The notes under the pieces are model-generated. The model had not been told where the DNA came from, searched no databases, and worked only from the letters and a program-made list of their open reading frames with translations. Shown here one piece after another: positions 8,917-17,139 of a DNA stretch of 46,309 bases. Source of the stretch: Promethearchaeota archaeon. GTDB taxonomy: Archaea; Asgardarchaeota; Lokiarchaeia; Sigynarchaeales; SOKP01. Each line of letters begins with the position of its first letter. Position 1 is the stretch's first letter. The stretch spans positions 1-46,309 of the forward strand of contig SDNN01000005.1 in the NCBI GenBank assembly GCA_004524425.1, in the 5' to 3' direction. A program made the position numbers and the translations under genes.

Positions 8917-9630
8917 TCATTTTTCAATTTGTCTTCCTACACCATAATAAATCATGTAAGGTGGAATCGTAATTAGTATTAATGAAATTATGCTCCAAGT
9001 TAATCTAAACGTTTGGATGTTGAGTAGATTAGATACTAGAGTACCGTAAACAAGTACATAGAGCCCTACAATGCCAATCATGAAAAATTTCCATTTTTTT
9101 TTTAATTTTTCGTCTTCAAATTGTCCATATATTTGTTTAGAAAAGTATAAACCCGGCAATACTGCACCTATTGAAAGAATGAGAACTGTATAAAGAAAAT
9201 AGGGTAGACTCCACTTTGGTTTCCAATCGGTGGTTTCGTTTATAATAACTCCATTTGGAATGAAAACCATTCCTAACACTAAAAGGCCATAGATGATAAT
9301 GATCATTAACTGCTTTTTATTGTCAATCACTTTTTCTGATTTTAATAAGATTAATTCCATTACTACCAAGAAAATAGGAGCAAATAAAAAGCAGAAAATG
9401 GTAATATAATATAGAACTAGCACGACCAATTCAACGGTCAGAGGAGCATATATGAAATTTACAAAAACGCCGATTGCACCTATGATATAAAAACCACTAA
9501 ATATAATGTTTAAACGCTTCTTATCTCTCTTTAAAATCAGATAGGTGAGATACAAGAAAAATACTCCGATTAATCCTTGGACCACATAAACTTGAATAAT
9601 CCTAAACGGATCTAACTGTAATAGCACCAT
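8917..9630 (-). CDS. Seven-TM membrane protein, paralogue 1 (sensor/receptor-like)
   Basis: The 237-residue protein is about seven hydrophobic helices with short loops. It is clearly homologous to its neighbour at 9747-10436. Both begin with R-x-x-Q-[VI]-Y-[VI]-VQG and a basic loop (KRDKKRL / RRDKEKL), share INETT-WKP-W in a central extracellular or periplasmic loop, share LKKKW before helix 6, and end YY/YHGVGR. The layout recalls the N-terminal 7TM modules of archaeal histidine kinases, but no kinase or other output domain follows. The pair is probably a tandem duplication and may form a hetero-oligomer. The function is unknown. Confidence 0.7.
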   Translation of the reverse strand: MVLLQLDPFRIIQVYVVQGLIGVFFLYLTYLILKRDKKRLNIIFSGFYIIGAIGVFVNFIYAPLTVELVVLVLYYITIFCFLFAPIFLVVMELILLKSEKVIDNKKQLMIIIIYGLLVLGMVFIPNGVIINETTDWKPKWSLPYFLYTVLILSIGAVLPGLYFSKQIYGQFEDEKLKKKWKFFMIGIVGLYVLVYGTLVSNLLNIQTFRLTWSIISLILITIPPYMIYYGVGRQIEK

Positions 9631-9746
9631 GACTTCAATTCCCTTTTATTATATGTTTTTTTGTATTATTGATGTTGAAAATGTTTTATTTTAACAAATA
9701 ATGTATTCAACTTCACTAATAAAAATTTAATCAGAAAAATTCCAAA

Positions 9747-10436
9747 TTATAATTCACGTCCCACGCCATGATACAATAAGAACACAAAAGGTATTGCAAA
9801 TAGTGAGATTATGGACCATAAAAAGCGAAAGTTGGGATCATTTAATGCATTAGAGAAAGAAGTACCATAATATGCGAAATAATATGCTAAAAGACCTGAA
9901 ATGAAATATAGCCACTTTTTTTTTAAGATTTTTGTTTCAAGGCTAGAATAAATTCTAAACGAATAAATTAGGGTTGGTATGAAAGTGTATGAGGTACATA
10001 ATACATAAGTATAGATTAAAAATTCCCAAGTCCACACTGGCTTCCAATTTGTGGTTTCATTTATAACTATTCCCTCAGGGATAAACCATAATCCCCAAAA
10101 TAGTATACTAAAGCTTAAAACTAAAAACAACTGAACCTTAGGTGTAATCACGTTTTCGGATTTGTTTATGATTAGCACGAATATAAGCAAGAATATCTGA
10201 CCAAAACATAGAAAGAAGTACGTAAGAAAATGTAAAAGAGGTACAATAGATTCATCAAAAATAGAAGCATAAATAATATTTAACATGACTCCTGCACCGA
10301 CAGATACATAAAAAAGACTTAAAGTGAGGTGTAATTTCTCCTTGTCCCTCCTTAAAATCTTAATTGCCATCAATAAAAAAAAAATCCCCACTATTCCTTG
10401 AACAATATAAATTTGAACAAATCTCGCACTATCCAT
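9747..10436 (-). CDS. Seven-TM membrane protein, paralogue 2 (sensor/receptor-like)
   Basis: This is a 229-residue paralogue of the preceding protein, with the same seven-helix plan and the same conserved points (VQG near residue 13, RRDKEKL, INETTNWKPVW in the central loop, KILKKKWLYF, terminal HGVGREL). It is transcribed first in the minus-strand pair, 116 bp before paralogue 1. It is divergent from the HdrD-like iron-sulfur protein across about 225 bp. Nothing in the sequence suggests transport or catalysis, and a ligand-sensing or scaffold role is only a guess. Confidence 0.7.
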   Translation of the reverse strand: MDSARFVQIYIVQGIVGIFFLLMAIKILRRDKEKLHLTLSLFYVSVGAGVMLNIIYASIFDESIVPLLHFLTYFFLCFGQIFLLIFVLIINKSENVITPKVQLFLVLSFSILFWGLWFIPEGIVINETTNWKPVWTWEFLIYTYVLCTSYTFIPTLIYSFRIYSSLETKILKKKWLYFISGLLAYYFAYYGTSFSNALNDPNFRFLWSIISLFAIPFVFLLYHGVGREL

Positions 10437-10662
10437 TGGCCATCCTATTACGTGAAATATTTTGGTTTTATTATAATCGTGTTTTCAATTGATACTTTAA
10501 ACTTGACTTAGTAATTAGTTATTATGAAAATAAAAGAAGTTATTAAAAAACGTTTTTATAAAAAAATTTTCATAAAAGTTGCCTTACTTTTTTCCAAAAT
10601 AAAAGCATATAAAATCGTCTATGAATTATATTTACAAAATAAAGCATCGATTTTCTTGAAAT

Positions 10663-11904
10663 ATGACAGAGATTAAAGACAAGGAAGCCAGCGATCAAAA
10701 AATAAAGAAAGAAAATATAACACAAAAAGTAAATATAGCAACAAATTACTGTTTTAACTGCAATCGATGTGTCAACGTGTGTCCACTTTCCCATTTAGAT
10801 ATTTTCTCTCCCCGCGACTTGATTAATGATATTAATTTTTTATCCATTGAAGAGGCAATAGAAAATAATAATATTTGGAATTGCCTTACTTGTGGACAAT
10901 GCACCATCTACTGTCCAATGACACGAGATAAGGTTGGAGTGCATATACCTGAATTGATTTTAGATTTAAGAAAATATGCTAAAGATGTTGATTCCGAATC
11001 CAACAAAATTCAACAATGCGAGACCCATGATGGGATTTTTTCATTGATTTCAGAAATCATGGTGGAAAATCCCCATCCGCCGAACAAATTGGGTTTTATT
11101 GACGAGACTAATCTGAAAATAGCTAATCAAGGAAAAATAGCATACTTCGTGGGATGTCAACCTTTAATGGAAGACATCATCTATTATTTAGATTTTGATT
11201 ATACGGATGCTGCCAAGTCTGTTATTGGGTTGTTAAATGAAGTAGACATTCATCCAGTTGTGCTAAATGAAAAATGCTGTGGTCATGACTTGTTATGGGG
11301 AAAAGGGAACCTTGATGATTTTATCAAACTAGCCCAGTACAACGTTGATCTATATAAAGCGGCGGGCGTGAAAACTATTTTATTATCATGTGCTGAGGGA
11401 TATAGGACGTGGAAATATGATTATCCAAAAATCATAGATGATTTTGATTTTGATGTCTATTATTTTGCCGAATTCTTTCTAAAAGAGGGAATTCTTGAAA
11501 AGCTAAGATTTCCTCAAGAACAAGAAACCGTTGTAACATATCATGATGCCTGTAGACTAGGACGTTTAGGTGGTAAAATGTATGATGCTCCAAGAGAATT
11601 TATCAAAAAGATTCCTGGAGTTAAGTTAATCGAAATGGAAAACATAAAGGACGATGCTAATTGCTGTGGTGTATCGACATTTTCTTGCTGTAATGAGTAC
11701 ACTCGGTTATTAAGAAAAAATAGGATCGAAGAAGCCGTGAAAACCGGTGCAGAATATCTCATTGTTCCTTGCCCAAAATGCCTTACTCATTTTAATTGTT
11801 ATCTTACAGAACCAAGTTTGGATGTAGAAAAAAAGGAATTAAAAAACAAATTAAAGGTTATAGACTTAGCAACATTTATTGGAAAGAGATTATTTCTCAT
11901 ATAA
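10663..11904 (+). CDS. HdrD/GlpC-like iron-sulfur oxidoreductase with two CCG domains
   Basis: The 413-residue cytosolic protein has two N-terminal [4Fe-4S] motifs, C30/C33/C36/C40 and C74/C77/C80/C84, each ending in CP. Two CCG domains follow. The first has C165, C205-C206-G and C243, but the usual CxxC reads CAEG, so one cysteine is missing. The second is complete: C297, C334-C335-G and CPKC at 370-373. This matches the HdrD / LutA / GlpC group, in which CCG domains bind unusual clusters and pass electrons to or from disulfides, quinones or flavin partners. No HdrE, FAD subunit or hydrogenase is next to it, so the partner is encoded elsewhere. Length is normal. Confidence 0.85.
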   Translation: MTEIKDKEASDQKIKKENITQKVNIATNYCFNCNRCVNVCPLSHLDIFSPRDLINDINFLSIEEAIENNNIWNCLTCGQCTIYCPMTRDKVGVHIPELILDLRKYAKDVDSESNKIQQCETHDGIFSLISEIMVENPHPPNKLGFIDETNLKIANQGKIAYFVGCQPLMEDIIYYLDFDYTDAAKSVIGLLNEVDIHPVVLNEKCCGHDLLWGKGNLDDFIKLAQYNVDLYKAAGVKTILLSCAEGYRTWKYDYPKIIDDFDFDVYYFAEFFLKEGILEKLRFPQEQETVVTYHDACRLGRLGGKMYDAPREFIKKIPGVKLIEMENIKDDANCCGVSTFSCCNEYTRLLRKNRIEEAVKTGAEYLIVPCPKCLTHFNCYLTEPSLDVEKKELKNKLKVIDLATFIGKRLFLI

Positions 11905-11960
11905 AATTTTTAAAAGTAGTATAATAAAAAAGTTGTGGTAATTTTTTTATTAAGTCTTTA

Positions 11961-12155
11961 TTATACTTCACGCCATTCGCAACCACATTGTCCGCATTTA
12001 TACTTCTTGCCGTAAACGCGGGGATAATCCATGATTATATTGTTCTTATCAGTAGTTTCATGGATCATGAGCGGATTTTCATTATTACAGCGGGGACATT
12101 TACGTCTTCCCTCGGTCTTATCGATTGTTAAAATACCATTAGAATCTTCACTCAT
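11961..12155 (-). CDS. TFS/Rpb9-type zinc-ribbon protein
   Basis: The 64-residue protein is essentially one zinc ribbon: C20/C23 in RKCPRCN and C54/C57 in YKCGQCGCEWREV. The spacing and the C-terminal C-x-x-C-G-x-x-WRE match the C-terminal ribbon of TFIIS, archaeal TFS and Rpb9/Rpc11. In TFS that ribbon carries an acidic DE pair on its hairpin that stimulates transcript cleavage by RNA polymerase. Here the corresponding stretch (DYPRVYGKKY) lacks DE, and there is no N-terminal ribbon. It may be a small RNA-polymerase-associated factor without cleavage activity, or an unrelated ribbon of the same fold. Confidence 0.6.
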   Translation of the reverse strand: MSEDSNGILTIDKTEGRRKCPRCNNENPLMIHETTDKNNIIMDYPRVYGKKYKCGQCGCEWREV

Positions 12156-12362
12156 TTTGAATTTCTATCTCCTTATTTTTTCATGTTTATTATTTCAATA
12201 TTAATTAATCTTGAGATTTTTAAATCTTTTTATGATGATAATTTTTTATTATTAATATATCTAGTTTGTTTACTTTATTTTTATAACCTTTCATTTTTTT
12301 GAGTAAAACTGCTTTATAATTCACATTGAAACTCGATAATTTTAGAAATAATTCCTCATTAT

Positions 12363-12977
12363 TTATAGTCCATTACTCTTTAATTCATTTCCATAAATCT
12401 TTGCCATTTCAAACATTTCCTGGGAAGAAGATTTGAACTTAAATATAAAATCACTTAATATTACCTCATAAAATTCGGAAATATCTTGCTCACCATTTCG
12501 AATTTCGAATCCATATAAAAAACTCAGTTCTTTAGATTTTTCAATGATTTTTTGTCTAACCTCAAGCATATCAGTTGAATTCGAATCCTCCTTTAAGTCT
12601 AACCCAATTAATGCAGAAGTACCTTGAAAGCCATAATAATCAATCAATTCTTCAAATTGTAGCTTTTTAAACTCATTTAATGTGTCACTATGATAAATGC
12701 TGAAAAGAAGGACAACTACATCAAGATGATTTATTTTATCAAATCTATAAATTAAATCATCAAAATTTTCGGCTGATATTAATTTGATCTTAATTGGTAT
12801 CCCTTGAAACACTATTAAAAATTCAATCTCATTTTGGAAATTTAAAACAAGCTCTTTTGATTGATGTTTTACCGCAATTTCATTTAAATATTCCAACAAT
12901 TTCCTTTTTCCAGAATTAATTGAAGGGTCATTTAATCCCACAAGAGCAAAATTCAAAGCATAACTAACTTTCTTCAA
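12363..12977 (-). CDS. Decayed Ras-like GTPase-fold protein
   Basis: The 204-residue protein has the strand pattern of a Ras-family GTPase but lacks the nucleotide-binding motifs. The P-loop position reads FALVGLNDPSINSGKRKLL (10-28), with GK kept but the spacing stretched and the Ser/Thr missing. The switch II strand reads IKLISAENFDDLIYRF (64-79) where WDxxGQ is expected, followed by the usual hydrophobic strand LDVVVLLFSIYH (85-96). The G4 position reads ALIGLDLKED (122-131) instead of NKxD. The C-terminal helix is normal. I infer a pseudo-GTPase that may act as a scaffold or partner of true GTPases such as the one at 41750. A non-GTPase Rossmann-like protein is the alternative. Confidence 0.5.
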   Translation of the reverse strand: MKKVSYALNFALVGLNDPSINSGKRKLLEYLNEIAVKHQSKELVLNFQNEIEFLIVFQGIPIKIKLISAENFDDLIYRFDKINHLDVVVLLFSIYHSDTLNEFKKLQFEELIDYYGFQGTSALIGLDLKEDSNSTDMLEVRQKIIEKSKELSFLYGFEIRNGEQDISEFYEVILSDFIFKFKSSSQEMFEMAKIYGNELKSNGL

Positions 12978-13100
12978 ACTTTATCATTCCGAAAATGGTT
13001 TTTAACAAAATTCTTTTAATATTAATAATTAAACCACTTAAACTTAAAACCTTGATTAATACCTAAGGAAAATATTTAGATTAAAAGAGTAATAGTTAGC

Positions 13101-14024
13101 ATGCTTGGAATTTATTTTTTATTGATTTTAATGATAATCGTTTGGTCCTTCTCTTTCATTGTTGTAGATATAGCCTTGGATTTCGCACCTCCATTAACTA
13201 TAGCACTATATCGATATGTCATTGCTTCACTTTCATTCCTGATAATTGACCTTTATTTAAAGATATTTCATAAATCCGATTTTAATGAGGAAAAAAAAGA
13301 TATAAATGATAAATTTAGTAGAAATGATTGGATCTTTCTCATTGTAGCAAGCTTCACAGGCATAACTCTTTTCTTCTATGCTCAATACAACGCGATAAAT
13401 TTGATAGGACCATCTTTACCAGCATTATTTGTTTGTCTTTTAGCTCCCGTAATCATCTCATTTTTAGCATTATTCATATTTGATGAGAAATTGAGCAATA
13501 TCAAGATCATAGGTTTCATCATAGCTAGTTTTGGAGCCTTTTTCTTAATTACGGGGGGAAACCTGGGAGTCTTCGCTCCAGAATCAGCCTTATTTCTTGG
13601 ATATCTTCTTGCATTAATGACACCACTATTATGGGCAATTTATTCGATAAGTACGAAGAAAATAAGGAAGGAACGTTCGAACTTTAAAATTTTGAAGTAC
13701 ATCTCCTATATGGGAACCATTCAACTCTTTATTTTCGTGGTATTGAATGAAGAATTCTTAATCTTCATATCGAACCTGCTAAATATCGTTTTAATTCTCT
13801 GTTCTCTTTATTTAGGATTAGGATGTTATGTTTTAGGGTTTTACATTTGGCAAAGTTCTCAGAAAAAAATAGACTCTTCGAAAGTAGCCTCATTTTTATA
13901 CGTGGAGCCATTTATAACGCTTGCTTTCGCCTTCTTGCTCCAAAGAAGTGGAATTATCTTTTTATGGAACATACTTGGAGGAATCATAGTATTGGTTGCC
14001 GTTTTAATCATAAATTATAAATAA
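13101..14024 (+). CDS. EamA/DMT-superfamily transporter
   Basis: The 307-residue protein has about ten membrane helices in two EamA repeats (about 1-145 and 165-305), separated by a short loop; a charged insert near residues 60-75 follows helix 2. The first repeat opens with IVWSFSFIVVDIALDFAPPLTIALYR in the usual place for W-G-x-x-F-x-x-x-K. DMT proteins export or import metabolites such as amino acids, nucleotides or sugars. The substrate cannot be predicted. It is divergent from the decayed GTPase and about 60 bp upstream of the TPR gene, so co-transcription with the latter is possible. Confidence 0.85.
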   Translation: MLGIYFLLILMIIVWSFSFIVVDIALDFAPPLTIALYRYVIASLSFLIIDLYLKIFHKSDFNEEKKDINDKFSRNDWIFLIVASFTGITLFFYAQYNAINLIGPSLPALFVCLLAPVIISFLALFIFDEKLSNIKIIGFIIASFGAFFLITGGNLGVFAPESALFLGYLLALMTPLLWAIYSISTKKIRKERSNFKILKYISYMGTIQLFIFVVLNEEFLIFISNLLNIVLILCSLYLGLGCYVLGFYIWQSSQKKIDSSKVASFLYVEPFITLAFAFLLQRSGIIFLWNILGGIIVLVAVLIINYK

Positions 14025-14053
14025 TTTTCCTGACTTAAAACGAAATTTTCTAC

Positions 14054-14062
14054 ATTTAAATA
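14054..14062 (+). promoter_or_regulatory. TATA-box candidate for the TPR gene
   Basis: A TTTAAATAA sequence lies about 22-30 bases before the ATG at 14084, the usual distance for an archaeal TATA box on a leaderless or short-leader mRNA. No Shine-Dalgarno is seen. Repeated TTTAAAT motifs nearby make the exact box uncertain. Confidence 0.35.
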
Positions 14063-14083
14063 AATTCATTTAAATGCATAAAT

Positions 14084-14848
14084 ATGTCTGCAAGAATAGA
14101 GACTGAAAAGCCTGAAAAAAAAGAAAATCCTTTTTTTAAAGTACTAAATAAAGCTAATAAAAAGAAATTAAAAGAACTATCATTATGGGTCAATTTAGGA
14201 TTAGCATATAATCGTTCGGGAATGTTTGATAAATCAATTGAAGTTTTTAAGTATCTAATGCAAGTCGATCCTTCTAATATAATTATCCTAAATGAATTAG
14301 GATTGAATTATTTTAATATAGGAGAATACGAAAAAGCTATAGAGACCTTTAAAAAAGTCATAAAACTTAGTCCTAATTGCAAGCAAGCATGGATAAACTT
14401 GAGAAAATCATATATTAGAATGGGAGATTATTTCAAAGCAAGTAAAGCAAATAAACACGCAAGAATTATCGATTTAAATTTATTCAATGATTGGAATCAG
14501 TTGGGCATATCATTTAGACAAAATAAAAATGGTGACATGTTCAATAGTTTCTCGAATGCAAGCATGAATGTCAATTTCATCAGTGCGAAGAAGCTTAGGA
14601 GAGTAGCCGAAGGGTGTCTTCGAGATCAAAGATTCTTAAAAGCAATCAAATTCCTCAAGCGTTCTTTACTCTTGAATTCCGAAGACAAGAAGACTTGGAA
14701 CAAACTTGGAGAGGCTTACATGAAAGTTTACTATTATGAGAAAGCCAAGAATGCATTTAAACATTCATTAAAACTGGATCCTAAATATGAGCAATCGTGG
14801 AATAACCTTTCTTTGGTATATAGTCTTAAAAAAGGTTCAAATCATTAA
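14084..14848 (+). CDS. Tetratricopeptide-repeat protein
   Basis: The 254-residue protein is built of TPR helix pairs. Clear repeats are WVNLGLAYNRSGMFDKSIEVF (about 35-68), LNELGLNYFNIGEYEKAIETF (69-102), a weaker one at about 103-136, a diverged central region, KKLRRVAEGCLRDQRFLKAI (about 168-200), and WNKLGEAYMKVYYYEKAKNAF (about 204-238). TPR proteins are scaffolds that bind peptides or other proteins. It has a lysine-rich N-terminus and no signal peptide. The partner is unknown; it is convergent with the lipid-type operon that ends at 14902. Confidence 0.85.
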   Translation: MSARIETEKPEKKENPFFKVLNKANKKKLKELSLWVNLGLAYNRSGMFDKSIEVFKYLMQVDPSNIIILNELGLNYFNIGEYEKAIETFKKVIKLSPNCKQAWINLRKSYIRMGDYFKASKANKHARIIDLNLFNDWNQLGISFRQNKNGDMFNSFSNASMNVNFISAKKLRRVAEGCLRDQRFLKAIKFLKRSLLLNSEDKKTWNKLGEAYMKVYYYEKAKNAFKHSLKLDPKYEQSWNNLSLVYSLKKGSNH

Positions 14849-14901
14849 ATCGGTAGAAAATATTACTTTAAAACAAATCTCATGATTAAAGATAAAAAAA
14901 A

Positions 14902-15174
14902 TTATTTTTCTTCTTCCTTTTTTTCTTTTTTCTTAACTAGATCTCCAATTAATTCAAGATTCAATTTATCTGCCAGGTCAAACCCGATGTCAAAGAAGAG
15001 TTTCACTGATTCATAGAATAAGTCGCTTATCGCGCCATCAACCTTTAAATCCGACGCCATATCTTTTAATCTTGAAGGATCTATGGTTTCTTTTGCTTTT
15101 TCTTCTAATTTATCTTTTATCTCAGACAATTCGACTTGTGCCTTTTCTATTTCAGGATTGTTATCATTTTCCAT
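14902..15174 (-). CDS. Small helical protein, last gene of the acyltransferase/dehydratase operon
   Basis: The 90-residue protein has an acidic, coiled-coil N-terminal half (EIEKAQVELSEIKDKLEEKAK), an amphipathic hydrophobic helix (ISDLFYESVKLFFDIGFDLAD) and a Lys/Glu-rich tail. The ATG at 15174 is preceded by AAAGGTGAT at six bases; a longer frame starting upstream would overlap the preceding gene and has no ribosome site, so I take the ATG. It is separated by only 19 bp from the PlsC-like gene and shares its operon. It may anchor or assemble the enzymes at the membrane. I do not recognise the family. Confidence 0.65.
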   Translation of the reverse strand: MENDNNPEIEKAQVELSEIKDKLEEKAKETIDPSRLKDMASDLKVDGAISDLFYESVKLFFDIGFDLADKLNLELIGDLVKKKEKKEEEK

Positions 15175-15193
15175 ATTATAAATCACCTTTTTT

Positions 15194-15886
15194 CTAAAAT
15201 TCGTCCTCTTCTGGTATGTATCGTAATGAGTCAATTATATTCACGACATCTTCTGCTAATTCATACCGTTGGTCCCGATATTTCTCTCTATTTAAGTTTT
15301 TTGACACGCTTATTGGCTCTCCTACTTTTAAATGAAGTCCATCAATAGGTATTAAATTGAATAATTTCGTCTTTTTAGAGAAAATTGCCATTGGAATGAT
15401 TGGAGCATCTGCAGCAACGGCAAATTTGATGATTCCAGCAACTGATTTAACTTGAATGTCTCTGTCATGCTTTGCTGAAGGAGTCATCCCCACGAGATCT
15501 CCCTTTTCATTTAAGATTTCAAATACTTTATCGATCGGCTCCATATCATCTTTATTCTCCGTTCCTCGAATCATGCCAAGAGATTTAAGTAGTGGACCAA
15601 AAACTTGATGTTTCATCATTTTTGGGTCAACCATGAAATGAACCTTTCTTCCAGTGATTTGAGAAATAATTAACATGTCTCTCAATGCATTCTTGCTAAT
15701 GGTGGTTAAGATTGCCTTTCCTCTATATGGAACGTGCTCCTTCCCCTCAACTTGCAAGCCTGCAAAATTCTTTAAGATCTCTCCACCTATACCTTTTGTT
15801 AGACCATACAATACATCTTCTATTATTTGGTTTTTATCTAATTTTGGTTTTTCTTTTTCTTCTGATACTATTACATTTTCTGACAT
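15194..15886 (-). CDS. PlsC-like acyltransferase homologue without catalytic residues
   Basis: The 230-residue protein aligns with the glycerophosphate acyltransferase (PlsC) fold. It has V-x-G-x-E-x-V-P (47-53), a hydrophobic strand, a Lys-rich segment around 80-93, and the closing strand APIIPMAIF (161-169) followed by LHLKVGEPI. The two catalytic motifs are lost. NHx4D reads ISKNALRD (63-70), with Lys at the histidine position and Asp kept, and FPEGT reads TPSAK (135-139). It probably cannot acylate. Kept in an operon with a tandem active PlsC, it may be a regulatory or lipid-binding pseudoenzyme. The start has GGAGTGAT at six bases. It sits between the two small helical genes. Confidence 0.75.
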   Translation of the reverse strand: MSENVIVSEEKEKPKLDKNQIIEDVLYGLTKGIGGEILKNFAGLQVEGKEHVPYRGKAILTTISKNALRDMLIISQITGRKVHFMVDPKMMKHQVFGPLLKSLGMIRGTENKDDMEPIDKVFEILNEKGDLVGMTPSAKHDRDIQVKSVAGIIKFAVAADAPIIPMAIFSKKTKLFNLIPIDGLHLKVGEPISVSKNLNREKYRDQRYELAEDVVNIIDSLRYIPEEDEF

Positions 15887-15902
15887 TTTTTTATCACTCC
15901 AT

Positions 15903-16097
15903 TTATAATTTATATATAAATTCGTTTACTTCCTCCATCCTTTTTTCATAATATTCTTGTAAATCTTTCTCAGATACAAATGTTGGAATTACTTTCTCTG
16001 TAAATATATCAAATAAGGTTGATAATTTTGTCTTGTGCTTTGCAGTCTCAAGAAATTCTTTTCCAACATCAATTAATTCTTTTAAAAATTTTGACAT
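15903..16097 (-). CDS. 64-residue helical protein of the operon
   Basis: A short helical protein (MSKFLKELIDVGKEFLETAK at the start, then EKVIPTFVSEKDLQEYYEKR) with no cysteines and no membrane segment. Its ATG directly follows the stop of the activase gene (TAA then ATG), and its ribosome site GGGAGGT (16105-16111) lies inside the end of that gene, so the two are translationally coupled. This suggests a fixed stoichiometry with the activase/dehydratase proteins, for example as a small subunit. No family is recognised. Confidence 0.65.
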   Translation of the reverse strand: MSKFLKELIDVGKEFLETAKHKTKLSTLFDIFTEKVIPTFVSEKDLQEYYEKRMEEVNEFIYKL

Positions 16098-17120
16098 TTA
16101 AAATACCTCCCATTTTCCACAGCGACTGCCCCAACGGGCAATGACCTTATTATCTTGCTTGGGAATCTTTACTACTACTATTTCACAATTATTTGGACAA
16201 TCTCCACAATGAAATGCAGAAGTCTTGAAATTTATTTCAGAAACTTCCAGTCCCCGAAATGTTGTTTCTTCCCCATGAGTTAAATAATGGTCTCTAACCA
16301 GAATAGCCATTCCGAGGGCTCCCATTAAAACATTATATTTTGGCACGACAACCTTACAATCAAGATGTCTTTCAAATGCCTCTACTATTCCTTTATTATA
16401 AGAAACCCCACCTTGAAATACAATTGGTTCTTCTAAATCCTTTCCTTTGGCTAAATTATTAAGATAATTACGAACTAAGGAATCGCATAATCCCGCAATG
16501 ATGTCTTCCCTAGCAAACCCTGCATTTTGTTTATGAATCATATCTGATTCAGCAAATACAGTACACCTGCCTGCAATCGATAATGGATTCTTAGATTTAA
16601 TAGCCCAATCGCCAAACTCTTCTATTGGTAGCCCTAATCTTGCTGCTTGATGATCAAGAAAGGATCCTGTACCTGCGGCACAGACGGAATTCATGGCAAA
16701 ATCTACAATTATTCCGTCTCTAAGAAGTATGATCTTGGAATCTTGCCCTCCGATCTCTAAAATGGTTCTCACGTCAGGATATTCTGATTGAGCTCCCACA
16801 GCATGCGCTATTATTTCAGTTTTGGCTAGATCACCCCCGACTATGGCCTTCGTGAGATATCTCGCTGAACCTGTCGTTCCACATGCCTTTATTTCGTATT
16901 GCTGTAATTTTGGCTTTGCGTCAATTTGCTCTTTAAGTTTATTCATTCCCACCTTAACAGACTCTATGGGAGAACCTCGATTTCGCAAAAACACGGATGT
17001 TAGCAAGTTCCCATCTGTATCTATCAATACAAACTTAAGTGAAACTGATCCAACATCAATCCCTAAAAAGGCATCTTTCTTTTTTTCTTCTCTTGCGATT
17101 TTTCCTTCCACTTGTACCAT
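16098..17120 (-). CDS. HgdC/BadF-type ATP-dependent activase (COG1924)
   Basis: This 340-residue ASKHA ATPase of the 2-hydroxyacyl-CoA dehydratase activator family hydrolyses ATP to push one electron at very low potential onto a partner iron-sulfur protein. Motifs: FLGIDVGSVSLKFVL (18-32), ACGTTGSARYL (79-89), LEIGGQDSKII (121-131), the cluster cysteine C147 in NSVCAAGTGSFLDHQA, the second cluster cysteine C186 in GRCTVFAESDM, and VFQGGVSYNKG (234-244). C147 and C186 match the two cysteines by which an HgdC dimer holds one [4Fe-4S]. An extra C-terminal tail has C305, C308, C312 and C334, possibly a second metal site. The ribosome site is GGGAGG (17131-17136). Its likely partners are the next two upstream gene products. 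Confidence 0.9.
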   Translation of the reverse strand: MVQVEGKIAREEKKKDAFLGIDVGSVSLKFVLIDTDGNLLTSVFLRNRGSPIESVKVGMNKLKEQIDAKPKLQQYEIKACGTTGSARYLTKAIVGGDLAKTEIIAHAVGAQSEYPDVRTILEIGGQDSKIILLRDGIIVDFAMNSVCAAGTGSFLDHQAARLGLPIEEFGDWAIKSKNPLSIAGRCTVFAESDMIHKQNAGFAREDIIAGLCDSLVRNYLNNLAKGKDLEEPIVFQGGVSYNKGIVEAFERHLDCKVVVPKYNVLMGALGMAILVRDHYLTHGEETTFRGLEVSEINFKTSAFHCGDCPNNCEIVVVKIPKQDNKVIARWGSRCGKWEVF

Positions 17121-17139
17121 TTTTTTTTAACCTCCCTAG

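Noticed and set aside
15136..15348. Plus-strand frame across the junction of two operon genes
   Set aside because: It is antisense to two well-supported genes with ribosome sites and has a shadow-type composition.
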